From Zobellia uliginosa (lineage in GTDB: Bacteria > Bacteroidota > Bacteroidia > Flavobacteriales > Flavobacteriaceae): a DNA stretch of 64,000 bases. Positions 27,043 through 35,259 of this stretch are shown here, one piece after another; positions within the stretch are counted from its first letter, which is position 1; each line of letters opens with the position of its first letter. The translations under genes were made by a program, and so were the position numbers. The notes under the pieces are model-generated. The model saw nothing but the letters and a program-made list of their open reading frames with translations, searched no databases and was not told the origin of the DNA. The stretch covers positions 1 through 64,000 of the forward strand of contig NZ_FTOB01000005.1 of assembly GCF_900156625.1 (NCBI RefSeq), in the 5' to 3' direction.

Positions 27043-27050
27043 TATATTTA
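27043..27050 (+). promoter_or_regulatory. possible -7 box of the rrf2 gene
   Basis: TATATTTA is one base off TAnnTTTG and lies 4 bp before the ATG at 27055. The remainder of the 274-bp gap 26781-27054 shows no other element. Confidence 0.35.
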
Positions 27051-27054
27051 CCCC

Positions 27055-27465
27055 ATGCTCTCAAAAAAGACAAAATATGGCTTAAAGGCCCTGACTTACT
27101 TGGCTTCAAAGAAAGACCAACAGCCGGTGCAGATCTCTGAAATTGCCCAGGCCGAGAATATTTCGCAAAAATTCTTGGAGAGCATTCTATTGTCTCTTCG
27201 CAAAAGTGGATTTTTGGGCTCGAAAAAGGGTAAGGGGGGAGGGTACTACCTGATCAAAGACCCCCGTGAGGTGTTGATGACCGATGTGATGCGTATTCTT
27301 GAGGGTCCCATAGCCATGGTACCTTGTGTAAGCCTTAATTTTTATGAAAAGTGTACCGATTGCCCAGATGAGGCCAGCTGTTCGGTAAATAAGTTGATGC
27401 TTATGGTGCGCGATGCCAATCTTGAGGTGTACCGCAGCCATACCTTGGCCGATTTAATAGCCTGA
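27055..27465 (+). CDS. Rrf2-family transcriptional regulator
   Basis: The 136-residue winged-helix regulator opens MLSKKTKYGLKALTYLA, the Rrf2 N terminus, with the wing motif GSKKGKGGGYYLIKDP. Four cysteines, 91, 100, 103 and 109, lie in the region where IscR/NsrR-type members bind an iron-sulfur cluster, though the spacing differs from IscR; sulfur or cysteine-status sensing as in CymR is an alternative. It lies directly upstream of the sulfate-assimilation genes, on the same strand and 179 bp away. A 20-nt motif occurs three times near those genes, so a role as their regulator is likely but inferred. Confidence 0.88.
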   Translation: MLSKKTKYGLKALTYLASKKDQQPVQISEIAQAENISQKFLESILLSLRKSGFLGSKKGKGGGYYLIKDPREVLMTDVMRILEGPIAMVPCVSLNFYEKCTDCPDEASCSVNKLMLMVRDANLEVYRSHTLADLIA

Positions 27466-27528
27466 TTTCCCGATCTTCTGGAAGAAGTGCTGAAAATTCT
27501 GCAATTTTATTTGCGGTTTATTATAAAT

Positions 27529-27548
27529 CTACTAAATCTATAGGGTAA
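27529..27548 (+). promoter_or_regulatory. candidate operator, copy 1
   Basis: CTACTAAATCTATAGGGTAA, upstream of the -7 box at 27595. It matches copy 2 (27609-27628) at 16 of 20 positions, and the two start exactly 80 bp apart. Confidence 0.5.
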
Positions 27549-27594
27549 ACGTAAATTCTTTTAATTTGTGGCGTCTAACACAATAAAAATATAC

Positions 27595-27602
27595 TACATT
27601 TG
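27595..27602 (+). promoter_or_regulatory. -7 box of the sulfate-assimilation operon
   Basis: TACATTTG, an exact TAnnTTTG match, 43 bp upstream of the DUF2061 ATG and between the two operator-like repeats. A well-spaced -33 TTG is not evident (nearest 27566-27568, 26 bp away), which would suit an activated or regulated promoter. Confidence 0.5.
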
Positions 27603-27608
27603 TTTACT

Positions 27609-27628
27609 CTATTAGATTGATAGGGTAA
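27609..27628 (+). promoter_or_regulatory. candidate operator, copy 2
   Basis: CTATTAGATTGATAGGGTAA lies just downstream of the -7 box, over the expected transcription start, a position suited to repression. Related to the copies at 27529 and 30864. Confidence 0.5.
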
Positions 27629-27644
27629 TTAGATTAACGAGAAA

Positions 27645-27908
27645 ATGATTGTAGATCAATTGATTTTAGATAAAGCAGCTCCCAAAAAAAAGTTTTCAGA
27701 AGATCAAAAATCTGAAAGACCTATCCGTAGTATCGCCAAGGCGGTGAGTTGGCGGGTAATCGGTACTTTAGATACCTTATTGGTTTCGTATTTGTTAACT
27801 GGTGAGGTGGCCATAGCGGCCTCTATCGCATCCATTGACTTTGTGACCAAGATGTTCTTGTACTTCTTTCACGAGCGTTTGTGGAATAAAATTAACTGGG
27901 GTAAATAA
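27645..27908 (+). CDS. DUF2061 small membrane protein
   Basis: The 87-residue protein has a charged N terminus of about 30 residues, then SIAKAVSWRVIGTLDTLLVSYLLTG and a second hydrophobic helix, ending FFHERLWNKINWGK. The SWR..TLDT...FHERxWN pattern is that of DUF2061. Proteins of this family are often found beside sulfate-assimilation genes, as here (8 bp before cysH), but the role is unknown; it may aid sulfate or cofactor handling at the membrane. It is the first gene of the operon and immediately downstream of the putative operators. Confidence 0.85.
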   Translation: MIVDQLILDKAAPKKKFSEDQKSERPIRSIAKAVSWRVIGTLDTLLVSYLLTGEVAIAASIASIDFVTKMFLYFFHERLWNKINWGK

Positions 27909-27915
27909 TTAAGTT

Positions 27916-28539
27916 ATGGGTTTTTCAGAAGAACAGATAAAGAAACTTAATGAGCGGTTTAAGGATGCCGATCCGGCCGTAATTATAGATTGGGCCATCG
28001 AAAATGCCGAGAATGCCGTAGTCACTACGAATTTCAGGCCTTATGAAGTGGCTATTTTGCATGCGGTTTCAGATGTAAAGGGCGACATACCTGTAATATG
28101 GTGCGATACGGGTTACAATACCCCTAACACCTATAGGCACGCCGAGGACTTGATCGAGCGTTTGAATTTGAACATCGACTTATACGTGCCGAAGCAGACC
28201 AGTGCGCACCGCGATAGCGTAATGGGCATACCGCAAATTGATGACCCAAGGCATGCCGAGTTTACCAAGCAGGTGAAATTGGAGCCTTTTAAAAGGGCAA
28301 TGGCAGCGCATAAACCCGATGTTTGGTTTACCAACCTAAGAAAAGGGCAGACCGCGTTAAGGGATTCTTTAGATATCCTCAGTTTGAGCAAGGACGGAGT
28401 ACTTAAGGTGAGTCCGTTCTATTATTGGAGCGATGCCCAACTCGATGCCTATTTGGAAGAAAGACAATTGCCTAACGAACATAAATACTTTGATCCGACC
28501 AAGGTTCTTGAGAACCGTGAGTGTGGGTTGCATACCTAA
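27916..28539 (+). CDS. cysH: phosphoadenylyl-/adenylyl-sulfate reductase, iron-sulfur-free
   Basis: The 207-residue PP-loop enzyme reduces activated sulfate to sulfite using thioredoxin. The catalytic cysteine is Cys203 in the C-terminal ECGLHT motif, and VWFTNLRKGQTALR matches the family. The only other cysteine is Cys63, so the paired Cys motifs that hold the [4Fe-4S] cluster of typical APS reductases are absent, as in PAPS reductases. However, no APS kinase is encoded in this operon, so either cysC lies elsewhere or this is a cluster-free APS reductase. It is shorter than the E. coli enzyme. Confidence 0.9.
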   Translation: MGFSEEQIKKLNERFKDADPAVIIDWAIENAENAVVTTNFRPYEVAILHAVSDVKGDIPVIWCDTGYNTPNTYRHAEDLIERLNLNIDLYVPKQTSAHRDSVMGIPQIDDPRHAEFTKQVKLEPFKRAMAAHKPDVWFTNLRKGQTALRDSLDILSLSKDGVLKVSPFYYWSDAQLDAYLEERQLPNEHKYFDPTKVLENRECGLHT

Positions 28540-28604
28540 ACGACATTCCGCTTTAAGCGAAAAAATAATCGAAGCACAGTAGCGAAAAATATATTCAAGA
28601 AATT

Positions 28605-29507
28605 ATGAGCCAAGATACATCACACATAAACGCCTTAGAAAACGAGGCCATCTATATTCTTAGGGAAGTAGCGGCACAATTTGAGCGACCCGTACTTTTG
28701 TTTTCAGGAGGAAAAGACTCCATTACATTGGTGCGTTTGGCGCAAAAGGCATTTTGGCCTGCCAAGATTCCCTTTCCTTTAATGCATATCGATACCGGAC
28801 ATAACTTTCCAGAAACTATCGAGTTTAGGGATAGGTTGGTCGAAGAGCTGGGTCTGGAACTTATCGTTAGAAATGTTCAAGATTCTATCGACCAGGGTAA
28901 GGTTAAGGAAGAGTCGGGGCGGTACTCGAGTCGAAACTCATTACAGACCACTACTTTGTTGGATGCTATTGAGGAATTCAAATTCGACGCCTGTATAGGT
29001 GGTGCCCGTAGGGACGAGGAAAAGGCAAGGGCCAAGGAACGAATCTTTTCGGTACGTGACGATTTTGGCCAGTGGGATGAGCGTAACCAGCGCCCTGAGC
29101 TTTTTGATATGTTGAACGGTCAGATAGAATTGGGACAAAACGTACGTGTTTTTCCAATCTCAAACTGGACAGAACTTGATGTTTGGTCTTATATCAAAGA
29201 GGAAGAAATTGAAATACCTTCCATTTACTTTGCGCACAAGCGTAAAGTATTTTTGCGAGACGGCTTGATCTGGTCACATTCCGATTATGTGTACCAAGAG
29301 GAAGATGAAGAGGTTTTAGAGCGTATGGTACGTTTCCGTACCGTAGGGGATATGAGCTGTACCGCGGCCGTTTTTTCCAATGCGACCGATATTGAGTCCG
29401 TCGTTGAGGAGATTCGCGATTCCAGTATTTCTGAAAGAGGGGCCCGTATAGACGATAAAAGGTCTGAAGCGGCAATGGAGAAGAGAAAACAACAGGGGTA
29501 CTTTTAG
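28605..29507 (+). CDS. cysD: sulfate adenylyltransferase subunit 2
   Basis: The 300-residue PP-loop ATP-sulfurylase catalytic subunit has SGGKDS at 34-39 and GGARRDEEKARAKERIFS at about 126-143. It makes adenylyl sulfate from ATP and sulfate, driven by GTP hydrolysis in CysN. It lies between cysH and cysN, 65 bp after cysH. Length and motifs are those of the family and no anomalies are seen. Confidence 0.97.
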   Translation: MSQDTSHINALENEAIYILREVAAQFERPVLLFSGGKDSITLVRLAQKAFWPAKIPFPLMHIDTGHNFPETIEFRDRLVEELGLELIVRNVQDSIDQGKVKEESGRYSSRNSLQTTTLLDAIEEFKFDACIGGARRDEEKARAKERIFSVRDDFGQWDERNQRPELFDMLNGQIELGQNVRVFPISNWTELDVWSYIKEEEIEIPSIYFAHKRKVFLRDGLIWSHSDYVYQEEDEEVLERMVRFRTVGDMSCTAAVFSNATDIESVVEEIRDSSISERGARIDDKRSEAAMEKRKQQGYF

Positions 29508-29564
29508 GATTCTCGTTTAGGGAATTAGTTTAAAAATTTTGATTAAAAATTACAGCCAAAGAAG

Positions 29565-30815
29565 ATGGACGTATTAAAGATAGCAACAGCAGGTAGTGTA
29601 GATGACGGAAAAAGTACCTTGATCGGTAGAATTCTGTACGATACAAAATCATTGACCAGCGATAAGTTGGAAGCCATAGAAAAGACCAGTAAGAGCAAGG
29701 GGTATGATTACCTCGATTTCTCATTGGCTACGGATGGTCTTGTGGCCGAGCGTGAGCAAGGTATCACTATAGATGTGGCGCATATCTATTTTTCAACAGC
29801 AAAGAAAAGTTACATTATAGCCGATACTCCCGGCCATGTAGAATACACGCGTAACATGGTTACGGGAGCTTCTACATCTCAAGCCGCGATTATTTTGATC
29901 GATGCGAGAAAAGGGGTTATCGAACAAACCAACCGTCACTTTTTTATCAATAACCTCTTGCGCATTAAAGATGTGGTGGTGGCTATTAATAAAATGGACT
30001 TGGTAGATTATTCCGAGGAAACTTATAATGCCATTAAGGCCGATTTCGAGGAATTGATGGCCAAAAGGGATTATCAAGACCAGAAGATCACCTTTATTCC
30101 CGTTAGTGCCTTGAAGGGTGATAACGTAGTGAATAAAACGGATAAGACGCCTTGGTATACGGGTCCTACTTTGTTAGAGCATTTTGAAGCCCTAGATCGC
30201 AAGGATATTTTCAATGTGGGTACACCGCGTTTTCCCGTGCAGTACGTAATCCGTCCAAAGACAGAGGAGCACCATGACTTTAGGGGCTTTGCCGGTAAGG
30301 TTTACGGCGGGGAGCTTAGCGTAGGTGACGAGGTTGTTGCCTTGCCATCGCAAACGCGATCTAAAATCAAGGATATCTATTTTTACGATAAAAAGTACCA
30401 TACCGCTTCAAGAAGATCTTCGGTAACCATTACTTTGGAAGATGAGATCAATTTGAGTCGAGGTGATATGTTGGTCAGGGCCGAAGATTTGCCTACGATC
30501 GATAAGCAGTTTACGGCTACCATCTCTTGGATGGATTCCGATAACCTGACCGCCGGTAAAAAATATGTGGTGCAACACGGTGTGAACAAGGTGTTGGCCA
30601 AGGTCGATAACATCCATCACAAAATCAATCCTGACTATTCGGGAATCGATACCAATGTTGACGGTGGCTTGGGTATGAACGATATCGCCCAGGTAACCTT
30701 CAAATTGAACAAGCCTATTTTCTACGATAAATTCAAAGATCACCGTACCAACGGTTCGTTTATCTTGATCGATACACAGACCAATAACACGGTCGGCGCG
30801 GGTTTTATAAGCTAA
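29565..30815 (+). CDS. cysN: sulfate adenylyltransferase subunit 1 (GTPase)
   Basis: The 416-residue EF-Tu-like GTPase has GSVDDGKST at 10-18, DTPGHVEYTRNM (G3) near 85-96 and NKMD (G4) near 142, followed by beta-barrel domains. It couples GTP hydrolysis to APS formation by CysD. It ends without the C-terminal APS-kinase domain found in CysNC fusions, so phosphorylation of APS, if it occurs, depends on a gene outside the window. Confidence 0.97.
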   Translation: MDVLKIATAGSVDDGKSTLIGRILYDTKSLTSDKLEAIEKTSKSKGYDYLDFSLATDGLVAEREQGITIDVAHIYFSTAKKSYIIADTPGHVEYTRNMVTGASTSQAAIILIDARKGVIEQTNRHFFINNLLRIKDVVVAINKMDLVDYSEETYNAIKADFEELMAKRDYQDQKITFIPVSALKGDNVVNKTDKTPWYTGPTLLEHFEALDRKDIFNVGTPRFPVQYVIRPKTEEHHDFRGFAGKVYGGELSVGDEVVALPSQTRSKIKDIYFYDKKYHTASRRSSVTITLEDEINLSRGDMLVRAEDLPTIDKQFTATISWMDSDNLTAGKKYVVQHGVNKVLAKVDNIHHKINPDYSGIDTNVDGGLGMNDIAQVTFKLNKPIFYDKFKDHRTNGSFILIDTQTNNTVGAGFIS

Positions 30816-30863
30816 GAAGTTCGTAAAAAAAGAACAAGGACCGGGATTTTATTTCAATTATCC

Positions 30864-30883
30864 CTATAAAACCTATAGGAAAA
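30864..30883 (+). promoter_or_regulatory. candidate operator, copy 3
   Basis: CTATAAAACCTATAGGAAAA matches copy 1 at 15 of 20 positions, including the CTATAGG core. It sits in the 122-bp gap between cysN and the sulfite reductase gene, the only sizeable gap of the cys operon, suggesting an internal regulated promoter. Confidence 0.4.
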
Positions 30884-30937
30884 ATATATAATTAACAATC
30901 TGCCGTCAAAACGGTGAGAAACTAGAATAGAGATAGC

Positions 30938-33028
30938 ATGCAAAGTTTCAGAACAGAAATAGAAAACCCCGTAGTTGAGAAGGATATTTTGGCCTTAGAG
31001 GCTAAAATACGCCAGTTCAAGGAAGGTAATTTAGACGAGGAAAAGTTTCGTAGTTTGCGTTTGGCCAGGGGTATTTACGGTCAACGTCAACCTGGCGTGC
31101 AGATGATCCGTATTAAATTGCCCTACGGAAAAGTTACCTCACGGCAACTTAGGCGCATTAGCGACGTTTCCGATGAATATTCTAGAGGTAGATTGCATAT
31201 TACTACACGTCAAGACATTCAAATCCACTATGTGGATATAGACCGTACGCCCGAACTTTGGTCGGAACTCGAAAAAGATGATGTTACCATTCGCGAAGCT
31301 TGTGGTAATACGGTCCGTAACGTAACCGCTAGTGAAACTGCCGGGATAGACGTAGACGAGCCATTTGATGTTTCGCCCTATGCGCACGCACTTTTTCAGT
31401 ATTTCTTGCGTAACCCTATCAGTCAGGAAATGGGGCGTAAGTTCAAGGTTTCTTTTTCTGCCAGCGATGCCGATACCGGTCTTTCGTATATGCACGACCT
31501 TGGTTTTATAGCCAAGATACAAGATGGGGTAAGAGGATTTAAAGTGATGTTGGGCGGTGGTTTGGGTTCTCAGCCACGTCATGCCGATTTGCTTTTCGAT
31601 TTTCTTGCCGCAGATAAGATCATTCCTTTGATGGATGGTGTGGTTCGTGTCTTTGACCGCTATGGGGAAAGAAAGAGTAGGGCCAAGGCAAGAATGAAAT
31701 TCTTGTTGAAAGACTTGGGGCTTGACGGATTCAAAGCCTTGTTGGCCGAAGAGCAAAAGGCTGTTCCTTACGAAACCTATCCTATCGATGCCGAGGCATA
31801 TCCTAAGGTTGAGGTAGCCAAAGTTGAGGCGCCGCAAGTAGAAATAGAGGATACCGAAGCTTTTGAAATCTGGAAATCTACCAACCTAATACCTCAAAAG
31901 CAGGAAGGCTATACCGCTATCGGTATTAAAGTACTCCTAGGGGATTTCTATACGGATAAGGCTAGGTTGTTGGCCGATTTAGTGGATCAATACGCCGCGG
32001 GTGAACTAAGGTTGAGCCTTCGTCAGAATATTTTGATTCCCTATGTGGCCAATGAACTGATTCCCTTCTTTTATACGGAACTGAAAAAACTTGGTTTTGT
32101 AGAGGCGGGTTATAACAGGGCGGTAGATATTACGGCTTGTCCGGGTACCGATACCTGTAATTTGGGTATTGCCAGTAGTACCGGTATTGCCGAAGAATTG
32201 GAACGCATTATAAAAACGGAGTACCCACAGTACATCAGCAATCCGGATGTGGCCATTAAGATCAGTGGGTGTATGAATGCCTGTGGTCAACACAACATGG
32301 CCAATATCGGTTTTCAGGGGATGAGTATCAGAACCAAGGATAAATTGGTGGCGCCAGCGCTTCAAGTTTTGTTGGGCGGTGGTACCGATGGTGATGGAAA
32401 CGGAAGATTTGCCGATAAAGTAGTGAAGGTTCCTTCCAAGAGAGGTCCTCAGGCCTTACGGTTGATTTTAGACGATTACGATAAAAACGGCAATGGAAAG
32501 TCGTATGCCGATTATTACGAAGAAAAGGGGCAAATGTATTTCTACGATTTTCTAACTCCTTTATCCGATATAGAAAACCTTACGCCGGACGATTTTATCG
32601 ACTGGGGAAATACGGAGCGCTATGAGAAGGCTATCGGTGTCGGTGAATGTGCCGGTGTAGTGATAGACCTTATTGCCACCTTGCTCTTTGAAAGCGAAGA
32701 AAAAATACAGAACGCACAAGAGTCTTTCGATGAAAAGAAATGGGCGGCCAGTATCTATCACTCCTATTCTTCCATGGTAAATTCGGCCAAGGCCTTATTG
32801 ACCTCGGAAAAAGCGAAAGTGAACACCCATGCTACCATTATCAAGGATTTTGATCAAAAATTCGTAGCCTCGGGCAGGATAGATTTCGGAAGGGGTTTTG
32901 AAGAACTCGTACTACAATTGAACAAAAACGAGCCAACGGAAGCTTTTGCAAAAAGCTATTTGGAAGATGCCAAGGCATTTTTGAAAGCGGTGGAAACATT
33001 TAGAAAACAAGAATTGGCAGAGGTTTAA
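30938..33028 (+). CDS. ferredoxin-type sulfite/nitrite reductase with C-terminal HEPN-like domain
   Basis: The 696-residue protein has the duplicated nitrite/sulfite reductase layout: ferredoxin-like half domains at about 50-115 and 320-395, siroheme/[4Fe-4S] domains at 120-270 and 400-540. The cluster cysteines are Cys401, Cys407, Cys445 and Cys449 (TACPGTDTC and SGCMNAC). From about 555 to 696 an extra helical region resembles HEPN domains (IYHSYSSMVNSAKALL). The operon context favours sulfite reduction to sulfide, with siroheme from the CobA route. The added helical domain is not needed for the known chemistry and its role is unknown. The next gene starts 2 bp after the stop. Confidence 0.92.
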   Translation: MQSFRTEIENPVVEKDILALEAKIRQFKEGNLDEEKFRSLRLARGIYGQRQPGVQMIRIKLPYGKVTSRQLRRISDVSDEYSRGRLHITTRQDIQIHYVDIDRTPELWSELEKDDVTIREACGNTVRNVTASETAGIDVDEPFDVSPYAHALFQYFLRNPISQEMGRKFKVSFSASDADTGLSYMHDLGFIAKIQDGVRGFKVMLGGGLGSQPRHADLLFDFLAADKIIPLMDGVVRVFDRYGERKSRAKARMKFLLKDLGLDGFKALLAEEQKAVPYETYPIDAEAYPKVEVAKVEAPQVEIEDTEAFEIWKSTNLIPQKQEGYTAIGIKVLLGDFYTDKARLLADLVDQYAAGELRLSLRQNILIPYVANELIPFFYTELKKLGFVEAGYNRAVDITACPGTDTCNLGIASSTGIAEELERIIKTEYPQYISNPDVAIKISGCMNACGQHNMANIGFQGMSIRTKDKLVAPALQVLLGGGTDGDGNGRFADKVVKVPSKRGPQALRLILDDYDKNGNGKSYADYYEEKGQMYFYDFLTPLSDIENLTPDDFIDWGNTERYEKAIGVGECAGVVIDLIATLLFESEEKIQNAQESFDEKKWAASIYHSYSSMVNSAKALLTSEKAKVNTHATIIKDFDQKFVASGRIDFGRGFEELVLQLNKNEPTEAFAKSYLEDAKAFLKAVETFRKQELAEV

Positions 33029-33030
33029 CC

Positions 33031-33828
33031 ATGGAATACTCCAACGAAGGACATAACAATTTATCCCATTCGGGTGGTCGACTTACGGTTGTAGGCGCCG
33101 GTCCCGGTGATGTAGAACTCATCACCCTCAAGGCCATAAAGACACTTGCTGACGCCGATGTGGTGTTGTACGATGCGTTGGTGTCCGTTGAATTGTTAGA
33201 CTATGCGCCCACGGCCGAACATATATTTGTAGGCAAGCGAAAAGGTTGTTATGCCTATCAGCAGGAACAGATCAATGAATTGATCGTAAGCCGGGCCAAG
33301 GCCAATGCCCATGTGGTACGTTTGAAAGGCGGGGATCCCTTTGTGTTCGGCCGTGGTGCCGAAGAAATGGAGTACGCTGCGTCTCACGGGGTGCAAGTAG
33401 CTATGGTGCCGGGTATATCGTCTTGTTTGTCGGTACCGGCCTCTCAGAACATTCCGGTGACCAAAAGGGGGGCTACCGAAAGTTTTTGGGTGATTACCGG
33501 AACAACCAAGGCACACAAGCTGTCAAGTGATGTGGCTTTGGCCGCAAAGAGTAATGCTACGGTGGTTATTTTGATGGGAATGTCGAAACTGGCGCAAATA
33601 GCGGAACTGTTCAAGGCAGAGGGTAAATCTGAAACCCCGGTGGCCATTGTGCAAAACGGGACGAGAACGGATGAAAAAGTTGCCATTGGCACTATCGCTT
33701 CCATAGAAGGGGAAGTAGAAAAACAAGAGTTGGCCAATCCGGCAATAATTATAATAGGTGAAGTAGTAAAACACAGGGCGAGCATTCTATCCATTGCCCA
33801 GAATCAAGAATTACAGTTAAGTAAATAG
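33031..33828 (+). CDS. cobA: uroporphyrinogen-III C-methyltransferase
   Basis: The 265-residue SAM-dependent methyltransferase has GAGPGDVELITLKA near 22-35 and the GGDPFVFGRGAEE signature. It converts uroporphyrinogen III to precorrin-2, the branch point to siroheme for the preceding reductase and to cobalamin, which MetH downstream requires. It is a stand-alone CobA without the CysG dehydrogenase/ferrochelatase part, so another enzyme must finish siroheme. An N-terminal stretch of about 15 residues precedes the conserved domain. Gaps of 2 bp on both sides show a tight operon. Confidence 0.95.
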   Translation: MEYSNEGHNNLSHSGGRLTVVGAGPGDVELITLKAIKTLADADVVLYDALVSVELLDYAPTAEHIFVGKRKGCYAYQQEQINELIVSRAKANAHVVRLKGGDPFVFGRGAEEMEYAASHGVQVAMVPGISSCLSVPASQNIPVTKRGATESFWVITGTTKAHKLSSDVALAAKSNATVVILMGMSKLAQIAELFKAEGKSETPVAIVQNGTRTDEKVAIGTIASIEGEVEKQELANPAIIIIGEVVKHRASILSIAQNQELQLSK

Positions 33829-33830
33829 TT

Positions 33831-34892
33831 ATGATAAAAACAGATATTCTCATCATTGGCGCAGGCCCAACAGGTCTTTTTACGGTATTTGAAGCAGGTT
33901 TGCTGAAGTTGAAATGCCATTTGATAGATGCCTTGCCACAACCAGGTGGTCAGTGTTCGGAAATTTATCCAAAGAAACCGATTTATGATATTCCCGCCTT
34001 TCCGGAAATTCTAGCAGGAGATTTGGTGACCAACCTTATGGAGCAAATAAAGCCTTTTGAAGCAGGTTTTACCCTGGGTGAGCGTGCCGAAACATTAGAC
34101 AGGCAAGAAGACGGCTCTTTTATAGTAACGACCAATAAAGGTACAAAACACCACGCCCCGGTAGTGGTTATTGCGGGTGGACTGGGGTCTTTTGAGCCTA
34201 GAAAGCCACCTATTGAGAATATTGCCGACTTTGAAGATAAAGGGGTGGCCTACATGGTTAAAGATCCCGAAGTGTACCGCGATAAAAAAGTGGTGATAGC
34301 CGGTGGTGGCGATTCTGCTTTGGACTGGGCGATTTTCTTGGCCGATGTGGCTTCTGAAGTATCCTTGGTACACCGTAGGAACGAGTTCAGGGGCGCTTTG
34401 GATTCCGTAGAAAAAGCAGCGGAATTGGCAAAGGCTGGAAAAATAAAACTGTTTACCGAGGCCGAAGTGAAAAAACTTTACGGCGATGATCATTTGGAAG
34501 CAGTGGTTATAAAGCACAACGATGCCGAAAAAGGGGAAACCTATGTTGAGGTTGATAACTTTATTCCCTTGTTCGGTCTTTCCCCGAAATTGGGTCCGAT
34601 CGGTGATTGGGGGCTTGAAATAGAGCGAAACGCCATTAAGGTAAACAACGCCAAAGATTATCAGACCAACATACCTGGTGTTTTTGCGATCGGCGATGTA
34701 AATACCTATGAAGGTAAATTGAAATTGATTTTATCGGGCTTCCATGAGGCAGCCGTAATGTGTCAGTTCGCCTATCAATTGATAAACCCAGGTAAAAGAT
34801 ACGTTATGAAATACACCACTGTAGGTGGGGTAGAAGGTTTTGACGGAAGTAAAAAAGAGGCCAAAAAAGAGGTCGTTCAAAGTATTGTTTAA
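33831..34892 (+). CDS. thioredoxin-reductase-like ferredoxin-NADP reductase
   Basis: The 353-residue flavoprotein has the FAD motif GAGPTG at 9-14, QPGGQCSEIYPKKPIYDIPAFP, and the NAD(P) motif GGGDSALDWA near 159-168. It lacks the CxxC redox pair of thioredoxin reductase, so it fits the ferredoxin/flavodoxin-NADP reductase (YumC) group. As the last gene of the sulfite-reductase operon, it probably recharges the ferredoxin feeding sulfite reductase; this is inferred from position. The end is marked by a strong terminator. Confidence 0.87.
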   Translation: MIKTDILIIGAGPTGLFTVFEAGLLKLKCHLIDALPQPGGQCSEIYPKKPIYDIPAFPEILAGDLVTNLMEQIKPFEAGFTLGERAETLDRQEDGSFIVTTNKGTKHHAPVVVIAGGLGSFEPRKPPIENIADFEDKGVAYMVKDPEVYRDKKVVIAGGGDSALDWAIFLADVASEVSLVHRRNEFRGALDSVEKAAELAKAGKIKLFTEAEVKKLYGDDHLEAVVIKHNDAEKGETYVEVDNFIPLFGLSPKLGPIGDWGLEIERNAIKVNNAKDYQTNIPGVFAIGDVNTYEGKLKLILSGFHEAAVMCQFAYQLINPGKRYVMKYTTVGGVEGFDGSKKEAKKEVVQSIV

Positions 34893-34920
34893 TTAGCTAT
34901 TAGTGTATATATCGATAAGG

Positions 34921-34945
34921 GCCTTCTGTTGTAGTATTTGAACAG
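34921..34945 (+). terminator. intrinsic terminator of the cys operon
   Basis: GCCTTCTGTT and AACAGAAGGC form a perfect 10-bp stem with a 10-nt loop, followed by TTTTATT on the plus strand. Confidence 0.85.
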
Positions 34946-35047
34946 AAGGCTTTTATTAAATGCAAGAAGCCAAAAACCAGAGGGTTTCTTTGGTTTTGAA
35001 CCATATGTGGCGTTACTTTGCAAATCGTTCATTAAAATAACAAGACT

Positions 35048-35150
35048 GTTATCAAGAAAGGTGGAGGGAATAGACCCAGTGAAACCTTGGCAACCCTTTT
35101 CTTATAAAGAAGGTGCTACATTCTATCCTAGTATTTGTGGGACAGATAAC
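35048..35150 (+). ncRNA. SAM-I riboswitch upstream of metH
   Basis: It has the same S-box core as the metY copy, with P1 GTTATC (35048-35053) and GATAAC (35145-35150) and near-identical internal sequence through GAAGGTGCTACATTCTATCCT. Unlike the metY copy, no terminator follows. GGACAGA (35140-35146) can alternatively pair with TCTGTCC (35168-35174), and TCCTTATTCCTT (35172-35183) can cover the Shine-Dalgarno region at 35247-35258. Confidence 0.95.
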
Positions 35151-35246
35151 AAAGAGAGGCGAGATTGTCTGTCCTTATTCCTTTGCTTGATAGTTGTTTG
35201 TAGATTGGCCTAAGAAGGGCCGTTGTGCATGAACGTGCGACATAAG

Positions 35247-35258
35247 AGGAGGTAAGGA
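35247..35258 (+). promoter_or_regulatory. strong Shine-Dalgarno of metH, with predicted sequestering partner
   Basis: AGGAGGTAAGGA, rare strength for Bacteroidota, ends just before the metH ATG. It can pair at 11 of 12 positions (three G-U) with 35172-35183, 75 nt upstream, which suggests translational control by the riboswitch. Confidence 0.55.
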
Positions 35259-35259
35259 A

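Noticed and set aside
26928-27140. 70-residue ORF over the rrf2 start
   Set aside because: It overlaps the promoter and the start of the Rrf2 gene in another frame and has no recognisable features.
34938-35213. 91-residue ORF upstream of metH
   Set aside because: It runs through a terminator region and the SAM-I riboswitch, and its codons reflect RNA structure, not a protein.
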